A stretch of DNA of 64,000 nucleotides from Arthrobacter sp. CAN_C5 (GCF_017875735.1 NZ_JAGGMZ010000001.1:3286001-3350000), one strand, 5' to 3'; positions 36,054-45,547 are shown, counted from the stretch's first letter. The notes: generated from the sequence alone by a model not told the origin. Numbers and translations: made by a program.

Positions 36054-37519
36054 CTCCCACTGGCCCCATTCACCTTGACAACTTCCGCCGGGACGTGGTG
36101 GAAGCTCTGGCTGGCACGGGCGTCGATGGCCAGATGATCGGGGTCGAAGTCCCCGGTCCTCACGGCGTTCTCCATGGCGCCGGTGACCGCGGCGGCCGGC
36201 AGGGTCCGGGCCATCAGCAGGACCTCGATCAGGGCCTTCGTGCCGGCCTTGTCGCCGAGCGCGGCCCGGGCCCTGTCCCAGTATTTCTGGTGGGCTCCGG
36301 TGAAGGCCCCGGAGGCGCGGGCGGCCATCAGCGCTGTTGCCCCGGCCAGGGCGCCGGGTTTGCGGGTGAGGACCTCAAGGTAGTGGTCCAGTTCCAGGAC
36401 GTAGGAATACTTGTGGATGGCCCGGACGTGGGACGCGATCCGGGCGCCTTCGGCGAACATCTCGATGGTGCGGGCACCGAGCCGGACGCTGACCCGGCGC
36501 CCGGCATAGCGGGCCGGGACCGAGTAGTAGGACTGGCGGACGCAGACCTGGGACTTGTGGTCGGCCTTGAACGAGAACGTCGAGGCGGCCTCGAACGTGT
36601 CCGCCGGCAACGGCCGAAGCATGCCGGCTTCCTCCGCTGCCGCGGCACCGACGGTGACGGGGCGGCCCGTGATGACGCGGTGGTCGTCTTTGACATCGCA
36701 GCCAGCCATATACGCGTTCAGCCCGGCCAGGGTATCGAACTCCGGAACCGGGGTCAGCCAGCGGCGGCGGAACCTGCCGACTTCACCTTCGACGCCGCCC
36801 TTTTCGTGGGCGCCGTCGATGCCGGGCAGGCAGAAGAACGAGTCGAACCCGTAATGGGAGCGCAGGGCGATGAAGCGTTCGTTTTCCAACCGTTCACGGC
36901 CCAGGATCACGGTGGTGACAGCGGGTTTGAGGTTGTCGTAGCGGATCATTTTGGCCGGGATCCCGCCGAAGCGTTCGAACGCGGTGTTATGCCCGTCCAG
37001 AAAGGACTCCTGCGACTGGTTCGCGTAGGCCACATGCGCGGCGCGTCCGGAGTAGGACAGCCGCATCACGAACATGAACAGCTTCGCCTGCACGCCGCCG
37101 ATCACGGCCTGGAACTCGCCGAAATCGACCTCGGCTTCCCCGCCCGGGGTGTGGGTCTGCGGGACCGCGACGTCAGCCTGCGTGTCGACGAGCCCGCGGC
37201 GGATCCTGGCCACAGCGTGGGCGACCGTGGACTCGGCAACCACGACGCCGTGTTCATCGACCAGCCGCTGCCAGATCCGGCGGGCCGTGTGGCGCTGTTT
37301 GCGCGGTGACTTCTGGTCCGCGGTCAACCAGGCCCGGATGGTGTCCTCCCAGGGCCCCAGCTTCGGAGCCTTCCGCTCCGGCGTCTTCCGTGCCGGCGGC
37401 GTGGCCTCCGCCAACGCGGCCCGGACGGTACGGCGGTGAACGCCGTGCACCCGTGCCAACTCTCTGACCGACATATCTTTATCCCTCGCATCAAGGCGGA
37501 TACGCTCGAATTGCTTCAC
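36050..37519 (-). CDS. istA: IS21-family IstA, C-terminus displaced
   Basis: About 489 residues from GTG 37519 (VKQFERIRLDARDKDMSVRE): HTH, then the DDE core (EVDFGEFQAVIGG, IRYDNLKPAV, EKGGVEGEVGR). The native C-terminal ~45 residues are replaced by a short read-through into the IS3 copy (ending NGASGS). Most of the protein is present but it is probably impaired. Confidence 0.82.
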   Translation of the reverse strand: MKQFERIRLDARDKDMSVRELARVHGVHRRTVRAALAEATPPARKTPERKAPKLGPWEDTIRAWLTADQKSPRKQRHTARRIWQRLVDEHGVVVAESTVAHAVARIRRGLVDTQADVAVPQTHTPGGEAEVDFGEFQAVIGGVQAKLFMFVMRLSYSGRAAHVAYANQSQESFLDGHNTAFERFGGIPAKMIRYDNLKPAVTTVILGRERLENERFIALRSHYGFDSFFCLPGIDGAHEKGGVEGEVGRFRRRWLTPVPEFDTLAGLNAYMAGCDVKDDHRVITGRPVTVGAAAAEEAGMLRPLPADTFEAASTFSFKADHKSQVCVRQSYYSVPARYAGRRVSVRLGARTIEMFAEGARIASHVRAIHKYSYVLELDHYLEVLTRKPGALAGATALMAARASGAFTGAHQKYWDRARAALGDKAGTKALIEVLLMARTLPAAAVTGAMENAVRTGDFDPDHLAIDARASQSFHHVPAEVVKVNGASGS

Positions 37520-37650
37520 TCTCGATCTCTCTTTCAAACCCGTTCCGATCTCTTCGTCTTGGCCGACAAAAAGAACGCTACGGGCGGGTCGAGGGTGGGG
37601 CCACTTCAAACGGCTAAAAGTCCCCTAAGTGGGGCCATTTCAGAGTGCCA

Positions 37651-38208
37651 TACCCATGGCTTACACCCATCGGAGACCTGCAGGCCGCCTTGGTGTGGGA
37701 GCCATGGACGCCGGTGATTGTGGGTGAGCAGGAGGATCTCGACTCGATGCGCAGGACCCGCGTAAGGGAGACTGTCCGTGCTCTCATCGAGGACATCGCA
37801 CAGGCAGAAGGTACTGTACACCAGGACCAGGTGGCCCGGCTTGTTGGCCTCGCTTTCGGATTTTCGCGGTTGGTGTCGGCGCGGGCACGGCGCATTGTGG
37901 GACAGATTCCACGCGCTTCCGTCACCGTCGATGCCGATGGCTTCGTCTGGCCAGAAGGCGTGGACCGCGACACCTGGCTAATCCACCGCACAAGCAGCGA
38001 TGCCGAACGCCCCTTCGAACATATTTCTCCCGTGGAGATTGCCAACGCGGCAGCATCCGTTGTCAGGGACGCAGATAATGCCGTCCCGTCCGGCGAGCTG
38101 CGCACGCTCGTACTCCAGCAGTTCGGGCGGAAAAGGGGAAGCAGAACCGCCAATGCCCAGCTGGAACGGGGTCTGGCATACGCCACCACCAGTGGACGCA
38201 TCTCCTGA
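37651..38208 (+). pseudogene. DUF3320 C-terminal fragment of a large helicase gene
   Basis: About 185 codons, opening at the IS21 edge. After WEPWTPVIVG comes a DUF3320 domain: TRVRETVRALIEDIAQAEGT, VHQDQVARLVGLAFGFSR, PVEIANAAASVVRD, LRTLVLQQFGRKRG. DUF3320 is the usual C-terminal domain of Swt1-HEPN/DUF4011 helicases, so this pairs with the HEPN fragment at 32974-33560. The whole ATPase core (well over 1000 residues in relatives) is missing. The stop lies 28 bp from the convergent endonuclease gene. Confidence 0.78.
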
Positions 38209-38236
38209 ACACAAGATCCGGCGCAGGATTGAGTGG

Positions 38237-39517
38237 TCAGAGCAGCACAGCCTGAGCCGGGCCCCGGCGGTCCCTCTCCCGAGCCATCGCGACGAGATCA
38301 GCGATACTCATCAGCCACTGCTGCTGCGCGGGGTTGTAGGGGGTATGGAGTGCCGCGGGTACAACGAGCTGGAGACGCCATTCGCGCATTTCATCTGTCT
38401 GGGCGGGGCTGATGGGTGTTTCCAATGTTAGGAGGTGCTTGTCCTCGACACGCTGTGCCTCGCTGAGGACCTGCCTCCACCGGTCCTTGCATGTGGTTTT
38501 GACGCCCAGCATGGTCAAGTTCAGGGCAGAGAAGTCCCCGTCTGTGTACTCGTCAATGCCGGGGAATATGAAGTCTGGCCTGGTCTTGTTCTCGGTGACA
38601 GGATTGAACGAGTGCCGCACATCGAGCGCATTGAACAGGGCAATGAGCTGGTTCTCCAGCCCTTTACCTGCCCGGCTCTTCCGACGGTTGTGCATGGACA
38701 GGGATACCTCAATGAACCGGTCCACATCAACGTGCCCGTCGACGTACAGGGCGTCCAGAGTGTCTTTGGCCAAGTGCCGCTCCAGTACCCGGAACAGGAT
38801 TTCCTCTTGCTCTAGCCAAGACATGAGGACAGCGTCCGGATCGTCAGCGGGATGCAGATCCGGCAGGGTGGAACGCGTGAAGGCCCCGAACTCCGCGGAT
38901 GTGGGGAACCGTTCCCCGAACTTCGCGAGAATCTTCTCCAGCCAGTTTTCTGCAGCGGATGGGTCTGCCGGTTCGACGGCGATGCCGAGCAGGTCCAGCA
39001 GGTACAAGGCCGGCAGCCCGAGGTTATTTACTTCGGTCCTTCCCCCGCCGGACTCGTTGAAGTCCGCGCGGATGCTGAAGCCCTTATATTCAGCGACACT
39101 GGTACCGAATAGCCAGTCCAGCTGCGCTGCGATACTGGAGTTGCCGGGTGCCACGATGAACAGTGCATTCCCCGTTTTTTGCCGGGCGATGAAAACCAGG
39201 TCACCTAGCTGAGCCTTTTTCATGGCGTTGACGGAGGCCGGGTAGTACAGGCGGTACTCCGAGCGGGTGGGGTGGTTGGCCCGCGCATCGTAGTAGGTGA
39301 GGCTGCCGTCCTCGTCCACTGGCTCGTCTGCGTCATCGCTCATCCACAGGAACCTGGTCGGGATTCGCATTTTTTCCTCCGGGGTGCCGAACAGCTCTCT
39401 GAGTGACTGCACCCCATCCAGCTCATGCTGGTTGGAATATTTGCCCACAGTCTCGACCGCGCTTAGGACCTTGGCCGCCACTCCATCGAAGTGGTCAGCC
39501 AGATACCCGAGCCTCAT
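38237..39517 (-). CDS. EcoRII-like type II restriction endonuclease
   Basis: 426 residues. The C-terminal half has the EcoRII catalytic signature: NRRKSRAGKGLENQL, KTRPDFIFPG and LGVKTTCKDRWRQVL, then KHLLTLETPIS and TPYNPAQQQWLMS. The N-terminal half (to about 180) fits the B3-like effector-binding domain, and the total length is close to EcoRII (about 404). EcoRII cuts CCWGG and needs two sites. ATG at 39517 overlaps the vsr stop (ATGA); ATG at 39526 is also possible. It is the third gene of the methyltransferase-vsr-endonuclease operon and looks intact. Confidence 0.88.
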   Translation of the reverse strand: MRLGYLADHFDGVAAKVLSAVETVGKYSNQHELDGVQSLRELFGTPEEKMRIPTRFLWMSDDADEPVDEDGSLTYYDARANHPTRSEYRLYYPASVNAMKKAQLGDLVFIARQKTGNALFIVAPGNSSIAAQLDWLFGTSVAEYKGFSIRADFNESGGGRTEVNNLGLPALYLLDLLGIAVEPADPSAAENWLEKILAKFGERFPTSAEFGAFTRSTLPDLHPADDPDAVLMSWLEQEEILFRVLERHLAKDTLDALYVDGHVDVDRFIEVSLSMHNRRKSRAGKGLENQLIALFNALDVRHSFNPVTENKTRPDFIFPGIDEYTDGDFSALNLTMLGVKTTCKDRWRQVLSEAQRVEDKHLLTLETPISPAQTDEMREWRLQLVVPAALHTPYNPAQQQWLMSIADLVAMARERDRRGPAQAVLL

Positions 39518-40038
39518 GTCCGCCATTCCTTCATGTACTGCTCCCCCATAGTTTGGCTGCCGGCCTGCTCCGCTGCAGGCCGGATAGTGCGTTCTTCGAG
39601 ACCCTGCTGCCCAGGCAGGTCATCCCTGACCCATCTCGCGACCTCGTCGAGCAGAACCGCAGGATCCCTGCGCACTGACTTGAGGCCGCATTCCCAGACG
39701 ATACCGATTCGCCAGCCGCTGCCCGCGAGCTCGGCGAGGACACGCCGGTCGCGTTCCCTGTTCTTTCCGAGTTTGTCCCGCCAGAAGTCCTCGCGGGTCT
39801 TTGGCCACCGGAACAGCTGGCAGTCGTGCTGATGCCAGAAGCACCCGTTGAAGAACACGACGGCATGGTGCCGGGGCAGCACGATATCCGGTTTCCCCGG
39901 AAGGTCCTTTGCGTTGAGGCGGTACCGCAGTCCACGTGCGTGGAGGCCCTTGCGGATCAGGACCTCTCCCCTGGTGTTCTTGCCCCGGATGCCGGACATC
40001 ATCCGGCTCCGGGTCGCGGAATCCACCATGTCGGCCAT
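39514..40038 (-). CDS. vsr: Very short patch repair endonuclease Vsr
   Basis: 174 residues. MVDSATRSRMMSGIRGKNTR and NGCFWHQHDC with KPDIVLPRHHAVVFF are diagnostic Vsr motifs (zinc-binding Cys/His cluster and catalytic Asp). Vsr nicks T:G mismatches produced by deamination of 5-methylcytosine, protecting sites methylated by the neighbouring C5 methyltransferase. ATG at 40038 follows the methyltransferase stop by three bases; ATG at 40029 is also usable. Confidence 0.93.
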   Translation of the reverse strand: MADMVDSATRSRMMSGIRGKNTRGEVLIRKGLHARGLRYRLNAKDLPGKPDIVLPRHHAVVFFNGCFWHQHDCQLFRWPKTREDFWRDKLGKNRERDRRVLAELAGSGWRIGIVWECGLKSVRRDPAVLLDEVARWVRDDLPGQQGLEERTIRPAAEQAGSQTMGEQYMKEWRT

Positions 40039-40041
40039 GGC

Positions 40042-41370
40042 TCAGGCTGTCAGTGCATCCACCAGGACTCCGCTGCCGACCCCCCTTTCCTCCCCCGCCG
40101 GCTTGGCCTCCGCCACCGCCGCCGTGTTCTCACCTGTCGACTGCTGTGCTTCCCGGGCCTTAATGACTCCAACGTGGGGGGCGACGATCCGGGCGACTTC
40201 CTGCATGACCGGGGCGACGACACTGTTGCCGAACTGCCGGTACGCCTGGGTGTCGCTGACCGGGATCCGAAAGCTGTCATCGAAGCCCATCAGACGCGCG
40301 CACTCCCGTGGGGTGAGCCTGCGGGGTCGGTCAGTTCCTTGGGCGACGAGAATCTCGGATCCGTCCTTGTAGTAGCGCGCGGACAGGGTCCTCGAGGTGC
40401 CGGTCGGATGGACTAGACCGAAACCGAATCCGTTACCGGCAGCCTTGTGCTTGGCAGCGTACGCCTGCAGGTATGCCCACAGGCGCGGAGTCAGGGTGAA
40501 TTTGTCCTGCACCTTATGGTTCTCGTGGTCGAAATAGCGGTCACCGTCCCATTCCAGCACCGGCTCGGTCCCGTCCGTGCGGTGCAGGATGGCCTCAAGC
40601 TTGGGTCCCACCGGAGGCAGCTCAAGGTCGTCCCAGGTGAAGTCGGTTGGCTCGCGGAAACCGATGATAATGATGCGTTCTCGGTGCTGCGGAGTGAAGC
40701 TAATCCCGTCGATGATCTTCGTGTGTACCTCGTACCCGAGTTCCTCCTGAAGGGTCGCCATGATCACCGCAAAAGTCTTGCCCTTGTCGTGCGAGCGGAG
40801 ATTTTTCACGTTTTCCAGCATGAACGCTGTGGGGCGTTTCTCGTCGATAATTCGGGCGACATCGAAGAACAGGGTGCCCTGGGTTGCGTCCTCGAACCCG
40901 TGAGCACGCCCAAGGGCGTTCTTCTTGCTGACGCCGGCGATCGAGAACGGCTGACACGGGAAGCCACCCAGCAGGACATCGTGATCGGGTACCAGTTCTG
41001 CCTCGTACTGCTGAATGTCCCCAATGAACGTGTGCCCGGCGTCCTCATCATCGGGGAAGTTCGTCAGGTACGTTTTTTCCGAGAACTTGTTCCACTCGCT
41101 GGTGAAGACGCAGCGGCCCCCGTGGGCTTCGTAGCCCATACGGATTCCGCCGATGCCGGCAAACAGGTCGATGAAGGTGAACTCCGGGTTCCCCGCCGGC
41201 TCCTTCAGACCGAGAATCTCCCGCAGGGCGGGGGCGAGCATTGTGGGCAGGGCCGTCTCGTGGCGCTCCCACCGAGCTACCGTCTTCGGTGCGACATCCA
41301 GCATCTCAGCCAGCTGCCGCTGGCTGTACCGGGCACGGGCGTGGTCGAGGAGTTCATACGCGCTGTTCAT
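40042..41370 (-). CDS. DNA cytosine-5 methyltransferase (EcoRII/SsoII group) with HTH N-terminus
   Basis: 442 residues from ATG 41370. An N-terminal helix-turn-helix ([20 protein letters not shown], about 16-36) is followed by all C5-MTase motifs: [22 protein letters not shown] (Cys139), [44 protein letters not shown]. Relatives methylate CCWGG or CCNGG, in keeping with the EcoRII-like partner and Vsr. In M.SsoII the N-terminal HTH represses the enzyme's own gene; a similar operator is present here (41397-41410). AAGGA lies four bases before this ATG; ATG 41391 is an alternative. Confidence 0.92.
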   Translation of the reverse strand: MNSAYELLDHARARYSQRQLAEMLDVAPKTVARWERHETALPTMLAPALREILGLKEPAGNPEFTFIDLFAGIGGIRMGYEAHGGRCVFTSEWNKFSEKTYLTNFPDDEDAGHTFIGDIQQYEAELVPDHDVLLGGFPCQPFSIAGVSKKNALGRAHGFEDATQGTLFFDVARIIDEKRPTAFMLENVKNLRSHDKGKTFAVIMATLQEELGYEVHTKIIDGISFTPQHRERIIIIGFREPTDFTWDDLELPPVGPKLEAILHRTDGTEPVLEWDGDRYFDHENHKVQDKFTLTPRLWAYLQAYAAKHKAAGNGFGFGLVHPTGTSRTLSARYYKDGSEILVAQGTDRPRRLTPRECARLMGFDDSFRIPVSDTQAYRQFGNSVVAPVMQEVARIVAPHVGVIKAREAQQSTGENTAAVAEAKPAGEERGVGSGVLVDALTA

Positions 41371-41396
41371 TACATCCTTCATCTGGGTCATCCTGT

Positions 41397-41410
41397 AGAC
41401 AGTATGTCCT
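41397..41410. promoter_or_regulatory. SsoII-type operator upstream of the methyltransferase
   Basis: AGGACATACTGTCT (minus strand) is an inverted repeat GACA-n3-TGTC. As I recall, the M.SsoII N-terminal domain binds a GGACA/TGTCC-type inverted repeat before its gene, so this is a good candidate autoregulatory site for the methyltransferase. It lies 6 to 27 bp before the possible start codons. Confidence 0.5.
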
Positions 41411-41643
41411 GTTTTTGACCCCGATGCGCTAACAGCACGCCCGAGGCGTCTTTTCTTCATGAACGGCTGCCTGCCGCGGTAAGGCACTCTATCTACTGGC
41501 TCCGACCTCCACTGCACCTATAAATTTCAGGTCCCCGATCCATGAGTTGGCTGACACACTCGACCCACAAAGACGGTCGAACAACGTCATCCGTTTGAAG
41601 ACTTGGATCACCGAATGTCTAACCGAATTAAATCGGCTTGGTG

Positions 41644-42294
41644 TCAAGCGGTGGTAGCAACATTGTCGTTGAGTAGTTTGGTGAATACTTCTCGTGGTGT
41701 GAGGTAGCCGAGAGTGGCGCGGGGTCGGTCGTTGAGTTCGTCGGCGATGGCGTCGAGGTAGGGCTGGTGGCTGGTGATCTCGATGCCTTTGGGTAGGTAC
41801 TCCCGGATGAGGCGGTTGGTGTTCTCGTTCGTGCCCCGTTCCCAGGGAGAGTGGGGGTGGGCGAAGTACACGGGCAGGTCCGTGGCCACGGTGAGTTGGG
41901 CGTGGCGGGCCATCTCGGTGCCCTGGTCCCAGGTCAGCGCACCGCGCATCAGCGCTGGCAGGTCGTTGACCCGATCGATGAGCACATCCGCCAGGCCAGC
42001 GGCCTTTTTACCCTCGGGCAGGCCCAGCATGATCAGGAACCTGCTGGAGCGCTCCACCAGGGTCGCGACAGCTGTTTTGCCGGCCTTACCGACTACCAGG
42101 TCACCTTCCCACGATCCTGGGACGCGGCGGTCGGAGGCGATCTCTGGCCGGTCATCGATGCTGACCATCCCGATGATCCTCCCGCCGGTACGCTCACCCA
42201 GAGGCCGGCGGCGTTTACGCATGGTGCGCTTGGATTGCAGGATGATCCCTTCGCGTGCGAGCTCGCCTTTGGGCATCGCGTAGATCCACCGGTA
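41644..42294 (-). pseudogene. IS30 transposase, C-terminal half
   Basis: The DDE core is present: GSWEGDLVVGKAGKTAVATL, GALTWDQGTEMARH, HSPWERGTNENTNRLIREYL. It is separated from its N-terminal half by the inner IS30 copy. Confidence 0.85.
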
Positions 42295-42297
42295 CAT

Positions 42298-43552
42298 GGC
42301 GAGCTCAAGCGGTCGTTGCAACACCCCTATTGATGTGAGGTGCTGCGTACGTTGTCGAAGAAGGAACGGATCGAGAAAGAGGCGCGGTTTTGGGTGTTGA
42401 TGGCGCAGGGCTCCACGTTGACGGCGGCGTGTGATGCTGTGGGTGTGAATCGACAAACTGGGCGACGTTGGCGGCAAGCAACCGGTGGGCGGATCCCGCG
42501 TGCCAAGCCGGAGCCGTCGGGTCGGTACCTGTGCCTGGAGGATCGGCTGCGGATTGCCGACCTGCATCTGGCCGGGACCGGCGTGCGGGGGATCGCCCGA
42601 GAGGTGGGGCGGTCGGCCTCGACGGTCAGCCGTGAGCTGCACCGCAACGGCCCCGAACCGGGTCCGCGGGGGCGGGGGAAGTACGCTCCGTATGCTGCCC
42701 AGAAACGGGCCGAGCTGCGCGGACGCCGACCCAAGGCCAGCAAGTTTGATGACTTGGAACTGGCATCCTTAGTACAGGCCAAGCTGTGCGTGAAGTGGAG
42801 CCCCGAGCAGATCACCGACCACCTCGCCGCGGCGTTCCCAGACCGAGCGGAGATGCAGGTGTGTCCCGAAACGATCTACCAGGCACTGTACGTCCAGGGC
42901 CGCGGTCATTTACGCGCTGACCTGCACCAACACCTGCGCACCGGCCGTGCCATGAGGCGTCCCAGACGCTCCACCGCTGCTAAGAGTTCGGGGAAGATCC
43001 CAGACATGATCCTGATCAGCGAACGGCCCGCCGAGGTCGCAGACCGCGCCGTCCCTGGCCACTGGGAAGGGGATCTGGTGCTGGGCTCAAACTGCCGCTC
43101 GGCCATCGCCACCCTCGTGGAGCGCCAGACCCGGTTCACGATGCTCATCCACCTGCCCGAGGACCATGGCGCCATCGCGGTCCGTGACGGTCTCCTGGCG
43201 GCCATCAAGACCCTCCCAGCACACCTGGCTAAGTCGCTGACCTGGGACCAGGGCACCGAGCTGGCCCAGCACCGCCAGATCACCATGGCCACGAAAATGG
43301 CCATCTACTTTTGCGACCCTCATTCACCGTGGCAGCGGGGCTCCAATGAGAACACGAACGGGTTGCTGCGCCAGTATTTCCCCAAAGGCACAGACCTGTC
43401 CGTGCACTCACCCCAGCGGCTGCTCGAAGTCGCTACCGAACTCAACGACCGGCCCCGCAAAACACTCGGCGGGATCACCCCCGCACAAGCCATGGAACGA
43501 CTACTATTCGAACCAGGCAAACCCATCGTTGCAACGACCGCCTAAATTCGCC
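42298..43552 (+). mobile_element. Complete IS30-family element nested in an older IS30
   Basis: Left end GGCGAGCTCAAGCGGTCGTT and, read inward from the right, GGCGAATTTAGGCGGTCGTT are inverted repeats continuing into GCAAC. Flanks CAT (left) and GAT (right) fit a 3-bp target duplication with one change. It interrupts the outer transposase between its HEAI and YRWIYA codons. Confidence 0.85.
42340..43545 (+). CDS. IS30-family transposase
   Basis: 401 residues, complete: N-terminal HTH regions (STLTAACDAVGVNRQTGRRW, GIAREVGRSASTVSRELHRN) and the DDE core (GHWEGDLVLGSNCRSAIATL, SLTWDQGTELAQH, PHSPWQRGSNENTNGLLRQY). GTG start at 42340. The stop is inside the right inverted repeat, as usual for IS30. 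Confidence 0.93.
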   Translation: MLRTLSKKERIEKEARFWVLMAQGSTLTAACDAVGVNRQTGRRWRQATGGRIPRAKPEPSGRYLCLEDRLRIADLHLAGTGVRGIAREVGRSASTVSRELHRNGPEPGPRGRGKYAPYAAQKRAELRGRRPKASKFDDLELASLVQAKLCVKWSPEQITDHLAAAFPDRAEMQVCPETIYQALYVQGRGHLRADLHQHLRTGRAMRRPRRSTAAKSSGKIPDMILISERPAEVADRAVPGHWEGDLVLGSNCRSAIATLVERQTRFTMLIHLPEDHGAIAVRDGLLAAIKTLPAHLAKSLTWDQGTELAQHRQITMATKMAIYFCDPHSPWQRGSNENTNGLLRQYFPKGTDLSVHSPQRLLEVATELNDRPRKTLGGITPAQAMERLLFEPGKPIVATTA

Positions 43553-43942
43553 GATCGCTTCGTGGGACACGGTCCGGCCTTGGGCGTCGGGGGATTTGAC
43601 CATGGGTTCAACGCTGGAGTCCGTGGCCTCCAAAAGCAAACGCCCAGCGATCTGACGTGGTGTCCGAGACCGGAAGAGGTCAGCTTTCACCCGGGCCAGA
43701 AGGACCGGGTCCGCGTTGATTTTGCGTATCTGCGGACGCTTACGACGCGTCTCGGCCTTACAGTCCGCGGCCACGGGTTTGTAGCCGCGGGTCTTCGTGG
43801 AGTTCCGGAGCCGCTCCCGCCACACGATCGTATGGTCACGACCGATCTCCGTCCCGATCTGACGGTCCGTATGGCCCGCCCGAATCCCCACCGCAATGTC
43901 CGCCCGATCAGCAAACGTCAACAACCTCCGCGCCACCAGCAA
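43553..43942 (-). pseudogene. IS30 transposase, N-terminal half
   Basis: HTH and linker of the outer IS30 transposase (RAGHTDRQIGTEIGRDHTIV, then ADLFRSRTPRQIAGRLLLEA and HEAI) before the inner element. It reads on into the inner element's end and stops. Confidence 0.82.
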
Positions 43943-44145
43943 CTCCCTCTACCCAACAATGTTTGTTGCTACGAGGCTATGACACCAAGCGGGACCGCGC
44001 AGATATATTGAATGTACTGCTAAACTTTTCGACAAGCATGACCTCCAGCACGGTTTTGAGACATCCGATAACTCGCATTCCGGAGTCGCCGAATTAAACA
44101 CGACTTAAACAATAGTAATCGGACAACGTAAGCTAAGCAGAATCT

Positions 44146-44929
44146 ATGAATTTCAGGATTAGTAAACAATTGACCGCCAATGATATTGGTGAAACAGGAG
44201 GGCACCAGTCCGGCGTTACAGTTCCAAAAAAAGCCTCGTCAATAGAGTTTTTCCCACGTCTTGATCCCGCGAAATTCAATCCTCGGCATACGCTTCAAGC
44301 GATAGATATTCACACTCATGAAATATTTGATCTAGAGTACATATATTACAATGGAAAAATACATAGCAAGAATACTCGCGATGAATATCGTCTTACGGGA
44401 ACCAGTGATTTCTTTCGCAAGCATCACGTGACGTGTGGGCGACATCCTGCACATCGAGAAGGAAGTCGAACTTTTCTGGCTGTCTATCGACCGAATAGAC
44501 CCGAAAGCAATGCAAGATGAAGAACCTCCAGCGTTCACCGAGGAACGACTCGATAATTCTTGGTCAATCGGGTCTACAGGTCGAACTCATCCTGAAGATC
44601 AAGATTTTGGCATTGAGGGTGGTTTTCAGCGAGTTCTTTCGAATCGATTCGAACGCAGTCGCCTCAATCGCCGGGTTGCGATAGAACTGCACGGACGGGA
44701 GTGTTGCGTCTGTGGGTCTTCATTTGAATCGACCTATGGGTCCCTATCAGGTGGCTATATCGAAATTCACCACTTAATACCAGTAAGTATGATGAAAAAT
44801 CCCGCAAAGTTAGACCCACGCGAGGATCTCGTACCTCTTTGCGCAAACTGCCACCGGATGGCGCATCGGGAATGGCCCCCAGTCACCCCGGACGAGCTGA
44901 GGCAAGCTATCTCGACGAGAGGAGTGTGA
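44146..44929 (+). pseudogene. EcoRII-N-like/HNH endonuclease gene with a one-base frameshift
   Basis: The first frame (MNFRISKQLTANDIGETGGH, GVTVPKKASSIEFFP, FDLEYIYYNGKIHSKNTRDE YRLTG) resembles the EcoRII N-terminal effector-binding domain. At about 44425-44437 (TGTGGGCGAC) the frame breaks; the next frame carries GDILHIEKEVELFWL, a linker and an HNH nuclease (CCVCGSSFES, GYIEIHHLIPVSMM, DLVPLCANCHRMAH). Deleting one G restores one ~260-residue protein. AT-rich codons set it apart from neighbours, indicating recent transfer. A relative of restriction enzymes with an EcoRII-type DNA-reading domain and an HNH cutter. Confidence 0.78.
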
Positions 44930-45118
44930 ATTACGGCAATCCGGTAACACTCTAATACTGATTCGGCCCTGTGGAGCACGAGCAATCATTACGCCGGGGA
45001 CGGACCGAGGGATCAGCTGCGAAGCTGGTAGGACACTCCTTGCAGCTGGACAGAGCGTGCCCGGGCAGATGGCAGGACTAGCGATACACTGGGTGCGGGT
45101 TAACGGGCCGTCGATGGC

Positions 45119-45478
45119 ATGAGTGCTATTGAGCTCGGCAACTCGCTTTTTGAGGACGAAACTCAAAATGAACAATCGTTCCATGTCACGCGTGTCGAAG
45201 TGAAAGCTGCAGACCATTTCATCCTTCGTGCAATCATCTCTCTCGTGAAGCCTAAATCTAATGCGAAAGCTTTCGAACGTCTCACCGCAAAGAGACCCGC
45301 CCGCATGGTGTCGATGGTGACCGGAAAGGCATCGATCATCTACCACGGCACCTTCAGAGGGCCCGATGAACTGGCCCACTTCATCACCGACGAAATCGGC
45401 GCACTCTCCGGCATCCAGTCCATCGACACCTGTGTGGACCTGAACGGACTGCGCCGGTACTGGATGGATCGCGACTGA
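45119..45478 (+). pseudogene. 5'-truncated Lrp/AsnC-family regulator
   Basis: 119 residues without the N-terminal helix-turn-helix. The C-terminal RAM/ligand-binding fold is recognisable: KPKSNAKAFERLTAKRPARM, VSMVTGKASIIYHGTFRG, PDELAHFITDEIGALSGIQS. The upstream 190 bp (44930-45118) holds no gene I can name. Probably cut when the accessory DNA arrived. Confidence 0.6.
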
Positions 45479-45547
45479 GAACTGATGGGCGACCAGGTGG
45501 AGGGCCTTCTGACCCGGTAAGCTCCTAACCCTGTGGGCCTTTCATCG

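Larger units (their letters stand above)
34553..36068 (+). mobile_element. IS3-family element inside istA
   Basis: Candidate ends TGAGGCCAGTGGCTCATAG (left) and, read inward from the right, TGGGGCCAGTGGGAGTTAG match at 14 of 19 positions. orfA and orfB overlap by 18 bp. No matching target duplication was found, so the exact ends are provisional. The insertion removes the last ~45 codons of istA. Confidence 0.75.
33561..37650 (-). mobile_element. IS21-family element interrupted by an IS3 element
   Basis: Ends TAGCAAGTTGATTTGGCCCC (left) and, read inward from the right, TGGCACTCTGAAATGGCCCC are terminal inverted repeats; further GGCCCC-containing repeats lie inside both ends. It encodes istB (33623-34426) and istA (minus strand) with an IS3 copy near the istA 3' end. 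No target duplication is seen (left flank ...TTTGGGAA, right flank TACCCATG...), which together with missing host coding sequence suggests a deletion beside the element. Confidence 0.85.
41636..43990 (-). mobile_element. IS30-family element interrupted by another IS30 element
   Basis: Ends GCTTGGTGTCAAGCGGTGGT (left) and, read inward from the right, GCTTGGTGTCATAGCCTCGT are inverted repeats. The minus-strand transposase N-terminal part (about 43942-43553: LTFADRADIAVGIRAGHTDR ... TVSHEAI) and C-terminal part (about 42294-41644: YRWIYAMPKGELAREG ... DNVATTA) join in frame when the inner element is removed. No clear target duplication was seen around the outer copy. Confidence 0.85.

Noticed and set aside
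36005..37309. 434-codon plus-strand frame opposite istA
   Set aside because: Antisense of the transposase; the minus strand has the DDE core.
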